NCBI RefSeq assembly: GCF_012396125.1
Contig: NZ_JAAXOX010000004.1
Location: forward strand, 124,001 to 188,000
Reading direction: 5' to 3'
Length of the DNA stretch: 64,000 nucleotides
Source of the DNA: Cellulomonas denverensis
GTDB lineage: Bacteria > Actinomycetota > Actinomycetes > Actinomycetales > Cellulomonadaceae
In this document: in pieces, positions 37,243-46,613 of the stretch
Numbering within the stretch: position 1 is the stretch's first letter
Layout: each line of letters starts with the position of its first letter
Notes under the pieces: generated by a model
What the model was told of the DNA's origin: nothing
The model's database searches: none
Seen by the model: the letters and a program-made list of their open reading frames with translations, nothing else
Program-made: the position numbers and the translations under genes

Positions 37243-39816
37243 TCAGTCCTCCCCTGCGCCCAACCAGGTCGAGGCCGCCCGGGCGAGCCGGTCCCGGCCT
37301 TCCACCCCGACCTTCTTGTAGAGGGCGAAGACGTGGTTCTCGACCGTGCGCGGGCTGATCTCGACCAGCGCCGAGATCTGTTGCAGGTCCATTCCGCGGC
37401 CGAGGAGCTTGGCGCTCTCGATCTCCCGGGGCGACAGTTCCAGCGTGGCGACCAGGCGGGCGAACAGCCCCCGGGGCACCGGTCCGCGCGCGGCGGCCGC
37501 GGTCCAGATCAGGTCGACCGCATCGGCGGCCCCGGCCCGGTCGCCGCGGTCGCGCAGCGCCATGGCCCGGGTGATACCGGCGCGCATGGCGTGCAGCCGG
37601 CAGCCCGCGGTCTCCAGGGCGGTGGCGGCCTCGGCCAGCTGGTCAGGGTCACCGGCGCCGACGGCCGCGACGTACTGCACCAGGGCGGTGAGCACCGGGC
37701 CCTGCACGCCGTCGCAGGCCTGCACCAGCCGGTCGATCCGGGCGGTGTCGGGGTCCATCTCGGCGGCCGGGATCGCCAGGAAGATCGCGGCGGCGAGCTC
37801 ACCGCGGTCGAGCATCCGGCCGACCTCGGTCCACACCTCCTCGCCGCCGTCCTGACGCCCGCCGACCAGCGTGCACAACAGGCTCGGCACCATGCCGGGC
37901 AGCGGTCCGCGGTCGGCGTGGAACACCTCGGCCTGCTGCGCGATCGGCTGGGCGAAGGCCCGGTCGCCGCGCCAGCTGGCGGCCAGTGCCGCCCAGATCT
38001 GCAGGCTGGCCCGGAAGTGGCGGCTGAGCAGCGGGGTGGTGGTGCCGGTCATCACCGCGTCGAACAGCTTCTGCAGTTGATCGAAGTCGCCGTTCAGCAC
38101 CAGTCCGAGCACCGCGACGTAGGCGTGCGACTGGAGGCCGGCCGGGTCGAGGGAGTCCTGCGCCGCAGCGAAGTGATCCATCGCAAACTCCAGTCCGCGC
38201 TCGGTCTGCCCGGACATCACCCAGGCCAGGCCGCGGAACAGGTCGGCGTCCAGGCCGAGCAGCGGCTCGTCGTGACCGGTGCGCTCCAGCACCTCGATCG
38301 CGTCCAGCACCCGGCCCGCGACCAGCAGGCGCTCGGCCTCGGCGACCGCGAGCAGGGCGGTCGACGGGCGGACCGGCTCCTGGGGGTCCACGCCGTGCCG
38401 GAGCGTGCGCAGGTGCAGGGCGGTGGCGGCCAGGGTGCGGTCGGCGTCGTCGGTGCCGGCGCAGATCGTGAGGTCGGCCGCCTCGTCGTCGCCGAGCGCG
38501 ATGCCCTGGTACAGCGCGGACCAGGCGCGGGCGGTCGGCGACGGACCCGCGGCCAGGACCTCGGTCACCACCGGGTCGATCGTGGTGCGCGGGCTGGCCG
38601 TGACGTCGAGGGCGCGCAGCAGCGGCAGGGTGTCGTCGCCGACCGGGTCGTCCCGCCAGCGCCGGTGCAGCAGGCCGAGCTCCAGCTCCCAGTGCTCGGA
38701 GATGTGCCGGCTCACCACGGCGGTGCCCGGGCCGGACAGCACCGGGGCGGAGCCGATGCCGAGCAGTTCACCCGAACCGTGCCGGGCGGCGAACTCGTCG
38801 GCGGCCAGCCGGCTGGCGTAGGAGCCGGTGTTGCGCAGGTACTCGGCGACCAGCGGCGGGAACACCCCGACCACCGGGCCGCCGTCGGAGCCGACCACCT
38901 GGAGCAGGCCGCTGCGGTCCAGCACGTCGAACTGCTCCAGCGCGATCAGCCCGGCGATCTCGGCCATCGGCGCGGCGCCGACCATCGCGACCCGGGCCAG
39001 CGCGTCGAGCTCCTCGGGCGTCAGGTCGCCGACCAGCGGCTCCACGGCGGCGGCCAGTGCGTCGTCCCAGAGCGGGCCGGTGGCGCGCCACATCCCGCCG
39101 CGGCGGGTCAGCTTGCCGGACCGGCGGGCGGTGTCGACCAGCGCGCGGACCAGGGCGGGCACCCCACCGGTCTTGGTGGCGATCCGGGCGAAGGTCGCCG
39201 GGTCGACGGTGCCGGGCAGCAGGGTCGACAGCAGCTGGTGCAGCGGGCCGAAGCCGAGCGGCGCCACGGTCAGCAGCACACCGGGCTGGAAGTGGGAGGT
39301 GAGGGTGCGCACCGCGGCGCTGGGTGCGCCCGCGCGGCGGGAGACCACCATCGTGGTGAAGGCGTGCCGGCCACGGGCGGCGACCACGGCACCGGCGCTG
39401 ACCATGTCGAGGTCGTCGGCGTCGTCGATCACCAGCACCGAGCCGCGCTTGGCGACCATCCCGCCCAGCGCCACCGCGGCACCGGCGATCGCGGCCGCAC
39501 CGCCGACTCCGGGCACCGAGACCCCGGCCACGGCCAGGGCGGTCAGCGGCCGGTCGCGCAGGGCGGCGACCCCGTTGATCTGCACCACGGTGTGGCCGGC
39601 CTCGGCCAGCTCGGCGATGACATGGCGGACCACGTGGCTGCGGCCGGTGCCGCGCAGGCCGGTCAGGTTCACGTGCACGCCCGACCGGAGGTAGTCCACT
39701 GCCTCGGCCACCACCCCGGTCGAGGGCACCGCCGGGATCACCGACGGTTCGGCACTCGGCCTCGGCGCAGGTAGCCGTGCCGCACTGGTCGCCACGTTTC
39801 TGGCGCGCTCGCTCAT
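37243..39816 (-). CDS. Large ATPase-type LuxR transcriptional regulator (first of two)
   Basis: An 857-residue LAL/MalT-like regulator. The N-terminal STAND-type NTPase has a P-loop GLRGTGRS (53-60) with Arg in place of the usual Lys, and Walker B VLVIDDADD (about 128-136). A long helical middle region (about 380-780) is TPR-like. A C-terminal LuxR helix-turn-helix is encoded by LSPREIESAKLLGRGMDLQQ and ISPRTVENHVFALYKKVG. It should bind DNA when its ligand and nucleotide state allow. It lies directly upstream of the acidic membrane protein gene on the same strand, and a paralogue lies at 54451. ATG at 39816. Confidence 0.88.
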   Translation of the reverse strand: MSERARNVATSAARLPAPRPSAEPSVIPAVPSTGVVAEAVDYLRSGVHVNLTGLRGTGRSHVVRHVIAELAEAGHTVVQINGVAALRDRPLTALAVAGVSVPGVGGAAAIAGAAVALGGMVAKRGSVLVIDDADDLDMVSAGAVVAARGRHAFTTMVVSRRAGAPSAAVRTLTSHFQPGVLLTVAPLGFGPLHQLLSTLLPGTVDPATFARIATKTGGVPALVRALVDTARRSGKLTRRGGMWRATGPLWDDALAAAVEPLVGDLTPEELDALARVAMVGAAPMAEIAGLIALEQFDVLDRSGLLQVVGSDGGPVVGVFPPLVAEYLRNTGSYASRLAADEFAARHGSGELLGIGSAPVLSGPGTAVVSRHISEHWELELGLLHRRWRDDPVGDDTLPLLRALDVTASPRTTIDPVVTEVLAAGPSPTARAWSALYQGIALGDDEAADLTICAGTDDADRTLAATALHLRTLRHGVDPQEPVRPSTALLAVAEAERLLVAGRVLDAIEVLERTGHDEPLLGLDADLFRGLAWVMSGQTERGLEFAMDHFAAAQDSLDPAGLQSHAYVAVLGLVLNGDFDQLQKLFDAVMTGTTTPLLSRHFRASLQIWAALAASWRGDRAFAQPIAQQAEVFHADRGPLPGMVPSLLCTLVGGRQDGGEEVWTEVGRMLDRGELAAAIFLAIPAAEMDPDTARIDRLVQACDGVQGPVLTALVQYVAAVGAGDPDQLAEAATALETAGCRLHAMRAGITRAMALRDRGDRAGAADAVDLIWTAAAARGPVPRGLFARLVATLELSPREIESAKLLGRGMDLQQISALVEISPRTVENHVFALYKKVGVEGRDRLARAASTWLGAGED

Positions 39817-40048
39817 GGGACACTCCCGACAGTCCGGATCCAGACCACCGGCGGCTCACGGGCCCCTCCGGTGGCGGGGGCTCGGTGCCCCAGCTCCGTG
39901 GCACACATCGTGGTTCTCACGCAGTCCACTCCGTGGAGATGCGGGAAATCACTCCCGTACCGGGTGGAGCGGATGCGTCAGTTAGGTGCTTGACGCCGGG
40001 GGTACTCAACCGCTGTGGGGGCAACTCGATGAGTGGCGGCCCCACCAC
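39817..40048. other. Intergenic region between LuxR and acyl-CoA oxidase-like genes
   Basis: 232 bp between two minus-strand genes. It holds the start region of the LuxR regulator; nothing else is supported. Confidence 0.3.
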
Positions 40049-42151
40049 CTACCGACGGGGCTTGGGCTCCGGGACCGGTGCCTGGCCGGAGGCACGCTGG
40101 GCGCGCTGCCACTCCCGGGCCTCACCCTGGCGACGGGCCTCGGCACCGGAGGCGATCTCGGCCCGCACGTGCTCGTCCCGGTAACCGAAGGCGTCGACCA
40201 GGTCCTGGGCGTGCGGGCGCAGCCGGAGCAGCAGCCGCTCGATGTAGGAGGTGACGGTCCGGGCGCGACCGGCGGACAGCCGGCCGTTGAGCAGGTACCA
40301 GGCCAGGTGCCGCTCGATGACCGTCAGGCCGAACAGGTCGCGCAGCCAGGTGAGCACCTGCCGGGTGCCGGAGTCGGCGACCTGGTCCAGGCCACGGGTG
40401 AACGCCTCCCACTGCAGCAGCTCGGCATGGGCGCGGGCGGCCTCGATCATCTCGTGCTGGTGGGCGTCGAACAGCGCCGCGGCGACCTCCGGGGCGGCGC
40501 GGCGGGCCGGGCGCAGGGCCTGGGCGAGCTCGGCGACCATGGTGTGCGCCCGGTCGGCCAGCAGTGCGCGCTGGGTGTCGGCCTCGCGGAGCTGTCCGGC
40601 GCTGCGCCGGGCGTCCCCGGCGTCGACCAGGGTCTGCACCGCCCGGGCCAGCGGCATCCGGTGCAGCGCGGCGTCGGTGACCTTCTCCGCCATCAGCCGG
40701 GCCATCACGGCCGGGTCGCCGCCGACGGTGTGCGCGTAGTTGGTCAGCAACCGCTTGGCGACCAGCTGGTACAGCACCGTGTTGTCGCCCTCGAAGGTGA
40801 CGTACACGTCCAGGTCGGCGCGCAGCGAGGTGAGCCGGTTCTGGGTGAGGAAGCCGGCGCCGCCGCACGCCTCGCGGCAGGTCTGCAGGGTGTCCAGCGC
40901 GTGCCAGGTCGAGGTGGGCTTGAGCGCGGCGGCCAGCGTCTCCAGCTCCTCGCGGCCCTCCTCGGTGTCGGCCCGGCCGGAGAACACGTCGTCGAAGGCG
41001 GCCAGCAGGTGCTCGTGCGCGAAGCCGGAGGCGTAGGTCTCGGCCAGCAGCGGCAGCAACCGGCGGCGGTGCTGGCCGTAGTCGAGCAGCACCACCTCGT
41101 CGGTGGGGTCGGCGCCCGGGAACTGCCGGCGCTGGTTGGCGTAGGTGACCGCGATCTGCAGGCCGATCCGGGCGGCGTTCACCGCGGCGCCGTCCAGCGA
41201 CACCCGGCCCTGCACCAGGGTGCCGAGCATGGTGAAGAACCGGCGCCCGGGGCTGGCGATCGGGGAGGTGTAGCTGCCGTCCGCGGCGACGTCGCCGTAG
41301 CGGTTCAGCAGGTCGGCGCGCGGCACCCGGACGTGGTCGAACCAGAGCCGGCCGTTGTCGATCCCGTTCAGGCCGCCCTTGAGCCCGTCGTCCTCGCCGC
41401 CGACCCCGGGCAGGAACTCGCCGGTGGCCGCGTCCCGGATCGGCACGTGGAAGGCGTGCACGCCGTGGTTGACCGGCGCCGGGTCGCCCGGGCCCTGGGT
41501 GATCAGCTGGGCGAAGACCACCGCGGCGGTGCCGTGCTGGCCGGCGTTGCCCAGGTAGTCCTTCCAGGCGGCCCGGAACGGGGTGTGCAGCACGAAGTGC
41601 TCGGTGGCCGGGTCGTAGGTGGCGGTGGTGGCGACGCTGGCGACATCGGAGCCGTGGCCGGTCTCGGTCATGGCGAAGGCGCCGGGCACGTCGACGCTGA
41701 GCGCGTCCGGCAGCAGGCGGTCGTGGTGGGCGGTGGTGCCCAGGTGCAGGATCGCCGAGGCGTACAGCCCCCACTGCACGCCGGCCTTGATCTGCAGCGA
41801 GGGGTCGGCGGTGACCAGCTCCTCGAATCGGGCCAGCGACCCACCGTGGTCGTCCGCGCCGCCGAACCGGACCGGGAACGCCCGGTGCACGTTGCCCTCC
41901 GCGGCCAGGGTGCGCAGCTGGTCCAGCACCCGGGCGCGGTGGTCGGCGACCGGCTGGCCCTCGATCCGCCAGAACCGCTCCTGGGTGAGCAGCTCGCGGG
42001 CGTCCCGCCGCAGGTCGCCGTACCGGCCGAGCAGCACGCCGGTCAGCGCCGGCACGTCCACCCGGGTCCCGTCCGGCTCGGCGTGCTGGCCGGTGCCGGT
42101 GGGGCGGATGGTGCGGGCCGGGTCGGTGGGCACCGGTGCGGTGGTGGTCAT
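40049..42151 (-). CDS. Acyl-CoA oxidase/dehydrogenase family protein
   Basis: A 700-residue flavoprotein for the first oxidation of acyl-CoA. FAMTETGHGSDVAS provides the FAD/substrate loop, and GRLWFDHVRVPRADLLNRYGD is the typical acyl-CoA oxidase type sequence. The catalytic glutamate lies in VYVTFEGDNTVLYQL. Length and C-terminal ACOX-like region exceed the ~390 residues of short dehydrogenases. The start ATG at 42151 overlaps the TetR stop (ATGA), so the two are coupled. It is divergent from the thiolase operon. The order matches the mycobacterial fadE5 locus, suggesting that long-chain acyl-CoA is handled; whether O2 or ETF is the acceptor cannot be told. Confidence 0.9.
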   Translation of the reverse strand: MTTTAPVPTDPARTIRPTGTGQHAEPDGTRVDVPALTGVLLGRYGDLRRDARELLTQERFWRIEGQPVADHRARVLDQLRTLAAEGNVHRAFPVRFGGADDHGGSLARFEELVTADPSLQIKAGVQWGLYASAILHLGTTAHHDRLLPDALSVDVPGAFAMTETGHGSDVASVATTATYDPATEHFVLHTPFRAAWKDYLGNAGQHGTAAVVFAQLITQGPGDPAPVNHGVHAFHVPIRDAATGEFLPGVGGEDDGLKGGLNGIDNGRLWFDHVRVPRADLLNRYGDVAADGSYTSPIASPGRRFFTMLGTLVQGRVSLDGAAVNAARIGLQIAVTYANQRRQFPGADPTDEVVLLDYGQHRRRLLPLLAETYASGFAHEHLLAAFDDVFSGRADTEEGREELETLAAALKPTSTWHALDTLQTCREACGGAGFLTQNRLTSLRADLDVYVTFEGDNTVLYQLVAKRLLTNYAHTVGGDPAVMARLMAEKVTDAALHRMPLARAVQTLVDAGDARRSAGQLREADTQRALLADRAHTMVAELAQALRPARRAAPEVAAALFDAHQHEMIEAARAHAELLQWEAFTRGLDQVADSGTRQVLTWLRDLFGLTVIERHLAWYLLNGRLSAGRARTVTSYIERLLLRLRPHAQDLVDAFGYRDEHVRAEIASGAEARRQGEAREWQRAQRASGQAPVPEPKPRR

Positions 42152-42849
42152 GGCTGCTCCCCTGGATCTGGCGTCGTCGTTGGCGCGTGCTGAGGGTGGT
42201 GCTCCCGGCCGAGCTGCGCGACCGGTCCGGTCCACAGCCAGCGGGTGATCTGGTCGGTGAGCTCGTCCCGGTCCTGGCGGGGGGTGGTGCGCAGCCACAG
42301 TTCGGCGGTGCCGCGCACGAAGCCGACCGCCCCGGCGGCCCAGAGCAGCAGCTGCGGGTCGTCGAAGGGTGCCGCGATCAGCTCGGTGATCGAGTCGACC
42401 ACGTGCTCCACCGACCCGTCCCGGGTGACGAAGGTGTAGACCGCCGGCGAGGACTCGATCATCGCCAGGTAGGTGCCGACCATCGCCCGGAGCGCGTCGC
42501 GCGGCCCGTCGGCGGTCTGGGCGGCTTCCACCAGGGCGGCCCGGATGTCGGCCACCACCTCCTCGGCGACGGCCAGTTGCACCCCGGTCTTGTCGGTGAA
42601 GTAGCGGTACACGATCGACTTGGAGGTGCCCGCGGCGGCGGCCAGGTCGTCCATCGACACGTCCGGGCCCTGGTGGTGCACCAGCTTGCGGGCGGCGCGG
42701 GCGAGGTCGGCCCGGCGGGCCAGGCGGTGGTCGTCCCAGCGGGTGGAGCGGCCGTCGGCGGTGGGCGCGACCGGCTCCGGCCCGGCCACCGTGGCGGCCG
42801 CGCCCTCCTGGTCCGTCTCCGTCGACGGTTCCCGTGTGATCGGGCTCAC
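42148..42849 (-). CDS. TetR-family transcriptional regulator
   Basis: A 233-residue repressor from GTG 42849. The N-terminal 55 residues are an unstructured charged extension, followed by the helix-turn-helix PDVSMDDLAAAAGTSKSIVYRYFTDKTG typical of TetR (only its pattern is given here). The C-terminal half is the helical ligand domain. It overlaps the acyl-CoA oxidase-like gene by 4 bp and is divergent from the thiolase operon. A palindromic site at 42857-42873 lies 8 bp upstream of its start, a classic autoregulated arrangement. The ligand is probably an acyl-CoA. A longer reading to ATG 42897 would run through the operator and is less likely. Confidence 0.87.
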   Translation of the reverse strand: MSPITREPSTETDQEGAAATVAGPEPVAPTADGRSTRWDDHRLARRADLARAARKLVHHQGPDVSMDDLAAAAGTSKSIVYRYFTDKTGVQLAVAEEVVADIRAALVEAAQTADGPRDALRAMVGTYLAMIESSPAVYTFVTRDGSVEHVVDSITELIAAPFDDPQLLLWAAGAVGFVRGTAELWLRTTPRQDRDELTDQITRWLWTGPVAQLGREHHPQHAPTTTPDPGEQP

Positions 42850-42856
42850 AGAACGG

Positions 42857-42873
42857 ACAGTATCAGGTACTGT
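42857..42873. promoter_or_regulatory. Probable TetR operator
   Basis: Perfect inverted repeat ACAGTA-TCAGG-TACTGT in the 112-bp gap between the divergent tetR and thiolase genes. On minus, GATACT inside it also fits a -10 for tetR. Confidence 0.6.
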
Positions 42874-42961
42874 GAGTTTCGGACATCGGATGCACAAGGG
42901 ACGGAAGTCCCGACTTTTCCGATCCGGTCAGGCACATCGACGACGATGCGGAGCACCTCCC

Positions 42962-44272
42962 ATGCCAGTGACTTCCCCGACCGCCCGGGCCCTGGTGCTC
43001 GGCGGCAACCGGATCCCCTTCGCCCGGGCCGGCGGCGCCTACGCCCGGTGCAGCAACCAGGACATGTTCACCGCCGCGCTCAACGGGCTGGTCGCCCGGT
43101 TCGGCCTGCAGGGCGAACGGCTCGGCGAGGTGGTCGCCGGGGCGGTGATCAAGCACAGCCGCGACTTCAACCTCACCCGCGAGTCGGTGCTCGGCTCGCC
43201 GCTGTCCGCCCAGACCCCCGCGTACGACCTGCAGCAGGCCTGCGCCACCGGGCTGGAGGCCGTGATCGGGGTGTCCAACAAGATCCGGCTCGGCCAGATC
43301 GGCTCCGCGATCGCCGGCGGCGTCGACTCCGCCTCCGACGTGCCGGTCACGGTCAGCGAGGGCCTGCGGCACACCCTGCTCGCGATCAACCGGGCCAAGA
43401 GCGTCCAGCAGCGGCTCAAGGCCGCCGCGCAGTTCCGGCCCGGCGACCTGGCCCCGGCCTTCCCCGGCGTCGACGAGCCGCGCACCGGCCTGTCGATGGG
43501 CGAGCACCAGGCGCTGACCACCGCCCAGTGGGGGATCAGCCGCCAGGAGCAGGACGAGATCGCCCTGGCCAGCCACCAGCGCCTGGCCGCCGCCTGGGAC
43601 GCCGGGTTCTTCGACGACCTGGTCACCGGCTACCGCGGCCTGCAGCGCGACCAGAACCTGCGACCGGACACCTCGCTGGAGAAGCTCGGCGCACTCAAGC
43701 CGGTGTTCGGCACCCGGCTGGACACCCCGGCGACCATGACCGCCGGCAACTCCACCCCGCTGACCGACGGCGCCTCCACCGTGCTGCTGGGCAACGACGA
43801 GTGGGCCGACGCCCACGGCCTGACCCCGCTGGCCGTGGTGGTCGACGCCGAGACCGCCGCGGTGGACTTCGTGCACGGCGACGACGGCCTGCTGATGGCC
43901 CCGGCCTACGCCGTCCCCCGGCTGCTGGCCCGGCAGGGACTCTCCCTGGCCGACCTGGACCTGATCGAGATCCACGAGGCCTTCGCCGCCACCGTCGCCA
44001 CCACGCTCGCGGCCTGGTCCGACAAGGAGTTCTGCGTGAACCGGCTCGGCCTGGACGACGTGCTCGGCACCGTCGACCGGGCGAAGCTCAACGTGCATGG
44101 GTCGTCGCTGGCCGCCGGGCACCCGTTCGCGGCCACCGGCGGGCGGGTCGTCGCCACGGTCGCCAAGGAGCTGGCCCGGCGCAAGGCCGAGACCGGCCGG
44201 ACCGCGCGGGCGCTGATCTCGGTCTGCGCCGCCGGTGGCCTGGGCGTCGCGGCGATCCTGGAGTCGGCATGA
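42962..44272 (+). CDS. Acetyl-CoA C-acyltransferase (thiolase)
   Basis: A 436-residue thiolase. The acyl-accepting Cys94 is in QQACATGLEA, the IHEAFAA motif holds H338, the GHPFAATGGR motif holds the catalytic His near 387, and the second active cysteine is in SVCAAGG (about 422). All residues needed for cleavage of 3-ketoacyl-CoA, or for condensation, are present. It is the first gene of a three-gene operon with FabG4-like and MaoC genes (4-bp overlaps), opposite the acyl-CoA oxidase. The operon looks like a complete beta-oxidation cycle. Start ATG 42962 with GGAG upstream. Resembles FadA2/FadI. Confidence 0.92.
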   Translation: MPVTSPTARALVLGGNRIPFARAGGAYARCSNQDMFTAALNGLVARFGLQGERLGEVVAGAVIKHSRDFNLTRESVLGSPLSAQTPAYDLQQACATGLEAVIGVSNKIRLGQIGSAIAGGVDSASDVPVTVSEGLRHTLLAINRAKSVQQRLKAAAQFRPGDLAPAFPGVDEPRTGLSMGEHQALTTAQWGISRQEQDEIALASHQRLAAAWDAGFFDDLVTGYRGLQRDQNLRPDTSLEKLGALKPVFGTRLDTPATMTAGNSTPLTDGASTVLLGNDEWADAHGLTPLAVVVDAETAAVDFVHGDDGLLMAPAYAVPRLLARQGLSLADLDLIEIHEAFAATVATTLAAWSDKEFCVNRLGLDDVLGTVDRAKLNVHGSSLAAGHPFAATGGRVVATVAKELARRKAETGRTARALISVCAAGGLGVAAILESA

Positions 44273-45633
44273 GCACCGACACCTACCTCGACCTGGTCAA
44301 CGGCGGGCTGACCGGGACACTGGCCAAGAAGCTCGGGCTGCCCCGCCCCACCCCGCTGCGCCGGTACCGCCCCGGCAGCCCGCTGGTGGACGGCCCGGTG
44401 CTGGTGCTCGGCACCGGCAAGGACGCCGACACCCTGGCCGGGTTCCTGTCCGGCACCGACGGCCGGACCGGCGGCTGGGACCTGGACGTGCGGCGGCACG
44501 CCGGCGACGGCACTCGGTTCGCTGCCGCGGTGCTGGTGCTGACCGAGGTCGAACGCCCGCAGGACCTGTCCGAGCCGGTGCTCGCCCTGGCCCCGGTGCT
44601 CAAGACCCTGGCCCGGCACGGCCGGGTGGTGACCGTGTCCCGGCCCGCGCTCGACGACCAGGCACCCGCGCTGGCCGCCGCCCGGCAGGGCATCGACGGG
44701 GTGCTGCGCTCGCTGGCCAAGGAACTGCGCGGCGGGGCGACCGGCAACGGCGTGGTGGTGGCCGACGACGTGCCGGTGACCGCTCCGGCGGTGCTCGGCG
44801 CGCTGCGGTTCTTCCTGTCCAGCCGGTCGGCCTACGTCGACGGGCAACTGATCGAGGTCGGCTCCGAGGCCGGCACCCTGCCCGCCGACTGGGAGCAGCC
44901 GCTGGCCGGACGGGTCGCGGTGGTGACCGGCGCAGCCCGCGGGATCGGCGAGTCGATCGCGCACACCCTGGCCCGGGACGGCGCCACCGTGATCGCGGTG
45001 GACGTGCCCGCCGCCGGGGAGGCCCTGACCACGGTGGCGAACGCGGTCCGCGGCACCGCCCTGCAACTGGACGTGACCGCCGACGACGCCGGGGACCGGA
45101 TCCTGCGGCACGCCCTGGACCGGCACGGCCGGCTGGACATCGTGGTGCACAACGCCGGGATCACCCGGGACAAGTTGCTGGCCAACATGACCCCGGACCG
45201 GTGGGACGCGGTGCTGGCGGTGAACATCGCCGCCCAGCTGCGGATCAACGAGGCCCTGCTCACCAGCGGCGACCTGACCGACGCGCCGCGGATCGTGTCG
45301 CTGGCCTCGACCTCCGGGATCGCCGGGAACCGCGGCCAGACCAACTACGCGGCGTCCAAGGGCGGGGTGATCGGCATGGTCCGGGCCACCGCGCCGCTGC
45401 TCACGGCGTTCGGCGGCACCGCGAACGCGGTCGCGCCGGGCTTCATCGAGACCGAGATGACCGCGAAGATGCCGCCGCTGACCCGTCAGGTCGCCCGGCG
45501 GCTGTCCTCGCTGCAACAGGGCGGGCTGCCGGTGGACGTGGCCGAGGCGGTCGCCTTCCTGGCCTCGCCGCCCGCCGGTGGGATCGTCGGCCAGGTGCTG
45601 CGGGTCTGCGGTCAGGCGATGGTCGGCCGATGA
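44269..45633 (+). CDS. 3-oxoacyl-ACP/CoA reductase, high-molecular-weight FabG (FabG4-like)
   Basis: A 454-residue protein with two Rossmann domains. Residues 1-205 are a degenerate flavodoxin-like domain found only in the large FabG type. Residues 212-454 form the active SDR domain with TGAARGIGES (220-229), HNAG (294-297), a catalytic Ser near 347, and Y360-x3-K364 in NYAASKGG. FabG4 of M. tuberculosis, of the same design, uses NADH with long-chain acyl-CoA. Overlaps the thiolase gene by 4 bp. Acts as the hydroxyacyl dehydrogenase or ketoacyl reductase of the cluster. Confidence 0.9.
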   Translation: MSTDTYLDLVNGGLTGTLAKKLGLPRPTPLRRYRPGSPLVDGPVLVLGTGKDADTLAGFLSGTDGRTGGWDLDVRRHAGDGTRFAAAVLVLTEVERPQDLSEPVLALAPVLKTLARHGRVVTVSRPALDDQAPALAAARQGIDGVLRSLAKELRGGATGNGVVVADDVPVTAPAVLGALRFFLSSRSAYVDGQLIEVGSEAGTLPADWEQPLAGRVAVVTGAARGIGESIAHTLARDGATVIAVDVPAAGEALTTVANAVRGTALQLDVTADDAGDRILRHALDRHGRLDIVVHNAGITRDKLLANMTPDRWDAVLAVNIAAQLRINEALLTSGDLTDAPRIVSLASTSGIAGNRGQTNYAASKGGVIGMVRATAPLLTAFGGTANAVAPGFIETEMTAKMPPLTRQVARRLSSLQQGGLPVDVAEAVAFLASPPAGGIVGQVLRVCGQAMVGR

Positions 45634-46520
45634 CCGCCCCCGCCGGACTGCGCGAGGTGGTGCTGCCGGCCGTCCCCGCGCTCGGTGGCCTGTACCTGCG
45701 CGCCGGGGCGGCCAGGCTGCGGGCCCGCGGCGGGCCGTCGCGGTCCACGCTGCCGGCGGTCAGGCTGCGGGTGGACGGGGTCCGGGCCGACCCGGCACGG
45801 CTCACCGCCTACCAGCACCTGCTGGGCGAGACCGCGGACGACCGGCTGCCGGCCGGCTTCGTGCACGTGCTCGCGTTCCCGGTGGCCACCGCGCTGATGT
45901 CCCGGCCGGACTTCCCGCTGACCCTGCTCGGCATGGTGCACCTGGCCAACCGGGTGACCCAGCACCGGCCGCTGCTGCTCGGCCAGGAGCTCGGGGTGCA
46001 CGCCTGGGCCGAGGACCTGCGCCCGCACCACCGGGGCGCCCAGGTCGATCTGGTCACCAGCGTGCACGGCCCGGACGGTGCGGAGGCCTGGCGCGGGGTG
46101 TCCACCTACCTCGCCCCCGGCGTCCGGCTGCCCGGCACCGAGCGGCCGGAGCGCACCGACCGGGAGGAGTTCCGTCCGCCGCTGCCCACCGCGCGGTGGC
46201 GGTACGACGCCGACCGGGGACGGCGGTACGCCGCGGTCTCCGGCGACGCCAACCCGATCCACCTGTCCGCGCTCAGCGCCAAGGCCTTCGGCTTCCCGCG
46301 GGCGATCGCGCACGGCATGGACACCGCCGCCCGGGCACTCGCCGGTGTCGGCGCCCAGCGCGGTGACCGCTTCACCTGGACCGCCGAGTTCGCCGCCCCC
46401 GTCATGCTGCCCGCGACCCCCAGCGTCCGGGTCGCCCGGGACGGGGCCGGCTTCGGCTACACGGTCTGGGACGGCCGGCGGCACAAGCTCCACCTGCACG
46501 GGCGGGTGGACCCGATCTGA
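45630..46520 (+). CDS. MaoC-family (R)-specific enoyl-CoA hydratase
   Basis: A 296-residue double hot-dog protein. The C-terminal half carries the hydratase 2 motif AVSGDANPIHLS, followed by AKAFGFPRAIAHGM, with catalytic Asp and His. The N-terminal half is a degenerate hot-dog. This two-fold design matches HtdX (Rv0241c). It interconverts enoyl-CoA and (R)-3-hydroxyacyl-CoA. It starts in the stop codon of the FabG4-like gene. With the neighbouring thiolase and reductase it forms a four-step acyl chain module together with the divergent oxidase. Confidence 0.9.
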   Translation: MTAPAGLREVVLPAVPALGGLYLRAGAARLRARGGPSRSTLPAVRLRVDGVRADPARLTAYQHLLGETADDRLPAGFVHVLAFPVATALMSRPDFPLTLLGMVHLANRVTQHRPLLLGQELGVHAWAEDLRPHHRGAQVDLVTSVHGPDGAEAWRGVSTYLAPGVRLPGTERPERTDREEFRPPLPTARWRYDADRGRRYAAVSGDANPIHLSALSAKAFGFPRAIAHGMDTAARALAGVGAQRGDRFTWTAEFAAPVMLPATPSVRVARDGAGFGYTVWDGRRHKLHLHGRVDPI

Positions 46521-46547
46521 GCACCACCCGGTGACCCAGACGGTCGC

Positions 46548-46582
46548 GGGCCGGTCCGATACTGAGGGGTTCGGACCGGCCC
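46548..46582 (+). terminator. Terminator hairpin of the thiolase-fabG-maoC operon
   Basis: Perfect 12-bp stem GGGCCGGTCCGA (46548-46559) with its complement at 46571-46582 and an 11-nt loop, 27 bp after the maoC stop, followed by GTCTGTCTGTC. Confidence 0.7.
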
Positions 46583-46613
46583 GTCTGTCTGTCCCCCGTG
46601 CCACAGTGAGGCC

